Shown here: piece by piece, positions 13,253 through 13,661 of the stretch | How positions within the stretch are numbered: the first letter of the stretch is position 1 | How the letters are laid out: each line of letters starts with the position of its first letter | Origin: JBDTMT01 sp033764095 | GTDB taxonomy: Bacteria; Desulfobacterota; Binatia; HRBIN30; CADEER01 | Assembly: GCA_033764095.1 (NCBI GenBank) | Contig: JANRJF010000333.1 | Location: forward strand, 1 to 13,661 | DNA: 13,661 bases | Direction: 5' to 3' | Notes under the pieces: generated by a model | What the model was told of the DNA's origin: nothing | Database searches by the model: none | What the model saw: the letters and a program-made list of their open reading frames with translations, nothing else | Translations under genes and position numbers: made by a program

Positions 13253-13661
13253 CCTCGCCCGCTTGGCGGCGCGCAGCGGCCTGCCGGCGGTGGCGCGCCG
13301 CCTGCGCCGGCAGCCGCGCGGACTGGTGCTGATGTATCACCGCGTCGACGCGGCGCCGGACTACCTCGGGCTCAGCGTGCCGCCGGCGCTGTTCGAGGCG
13401 CAGCTGGCGCGCCTGCGCGCCCGCGCGCGCATCGTGCCGCTGCGCGAGCTGGTCGCCCGGCTCGCCGATCCGCGCGGCATCGACACCGACCTCGCCGCCG
13501 TCACCTTCGACGATGGCTACCAGGACAACCTCGATCAGGCGCTGCCGATCCTCGCCCGCCAGGGCGTGCCGGCGACGCTGTTCCTGACCAGCGGCTTCGC
13601 CGACGGCAGCGCGCGGCCGGCCGGCGCGCGGCTGCTCGACGCGTTCACCGCGCTGTGGGCG
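13236..13661 (+). CDS. Polysaccharide deacetylase (NodB/CE4), 3' end outside window
   Basis: The visible 142 codons match the N-terminal half of the secreted or membrane-proximal CE4 deacetylase type. LVLMYHRV (30-37) is the strongly conserved first strand with its His. VPPALFEAQLARLRARARIVPL is the usual following helix region. VTFDDGYQDN (89-98) is NodB motif 1, with D92 and D93 as catalytic base and metal ligand. The frame is open to the last base, so motifs 2 and 3 are outside the window. No clear signal peptide is visible; the first 30 residues are Arg/Ala-rich, which may instead mean a cytoplasmic enzyme. The GTG start overlaps the preceding glycosyltransferase by 17 bases and should be co-translated with it. 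It belongs to a different subtype from the two other deacetylases in the window, which lack the MYHRV segment. Confidence 0.88.
   Translation, partial: MSAGRSLARLAARSGLPAVARRLRRQPRGLVLMYHRVDAAPDYLGLSVPPALFEAQLARLRARARIVPLRELVARLADPRGIDTDLAAVTFDDGYQDNLDQALPILARQGVPATLFLTSGFADGSARPAGARLLDAFTALWA

Noticed and set aside
1..13661. Insertion sequence, prophage or integrative element
   Set aside because: No transposase, integrase, terminal repeat or target duplication was seen. Gene content and codon use are uniform apart from the 51-bp repeat.

Overview
The window is very GC-rich (by eye well above 70% G+C, with GCC, GGC, CGC and CTG codons dominating) and densely packed with an extracellular polysaccharide assembly locus. 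It suggests a Gram-negative, high-GC bacterium from a proteobacterial or environmental delta-like lineage; nothing in the sequence fixes the taxon. No rRNA, tRNA, transposase, integrase or CRISPR array was seen.

Layout. Positions 1-8504 (+) form a tight series of seven genes: the 3' part of a NodB-type polysaccharide deacetylase, an FAD-dependent oxidoreductase, a DegT-family PLP aminotransferase, a second NodB-type deacetylase, a GT4 glycosyltransferase, a Wzy/O-antigen-ligase-type membrane protein and a Wzx-type flippase. Most junctions overlap by 4-22 bases, so this is probably one translationally coupled operon. Positions 8505-8587 separate convergent genes and hold a hairpin repeat made of short direct and inverted octamers. 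Positions 8588-10654 (-) encode one large exported, cysteine-rich parallel beta-helix protein. A 62-base divergent gap follows. A second plus-strand run then carries two GT4 glycosyltransferases and the 5' part of a third NodB-type deacetylase, which leaves the window at 13661.

How the parts fit. GT4 enzymes build a repeat unit on a lipid carrier. The oxidoreductase and aminotransferase could supply or modify an amino sugar, and the flippase and polymerase/ligase move and polymerise or transfer the unit. Deacetylases tailor N- or O-acetyl groups, and the beta-helix protein could act on the exported polymer as a lyase, epimerase or binding protein. No polysaccharide export outer-membrane protein, chain-length regulator or initiating phosphoglycosyl transferase lies in the window.

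Most striking feature. The GT4 gene at 11876-13252 carries four contiguous 51-bp repeats (17 codons each) plus an inverted tail, all in frame, in the N-terminal half of the enzyme. The repeat is built from AGCGATG-like heptamers, and the tail is the same heptamer inverted. The hairpin at 8517-8583 has the same design with octamers (CGCGGAGA three times, then degenerate inverted octamers). The window thus shows two palindromic dispersed-repeat-like elements, one at a convergent gene end and one absorbed into an open reading frame. A C9 homopolymer directly after the aminotransferase start codon is a possible slippage site.
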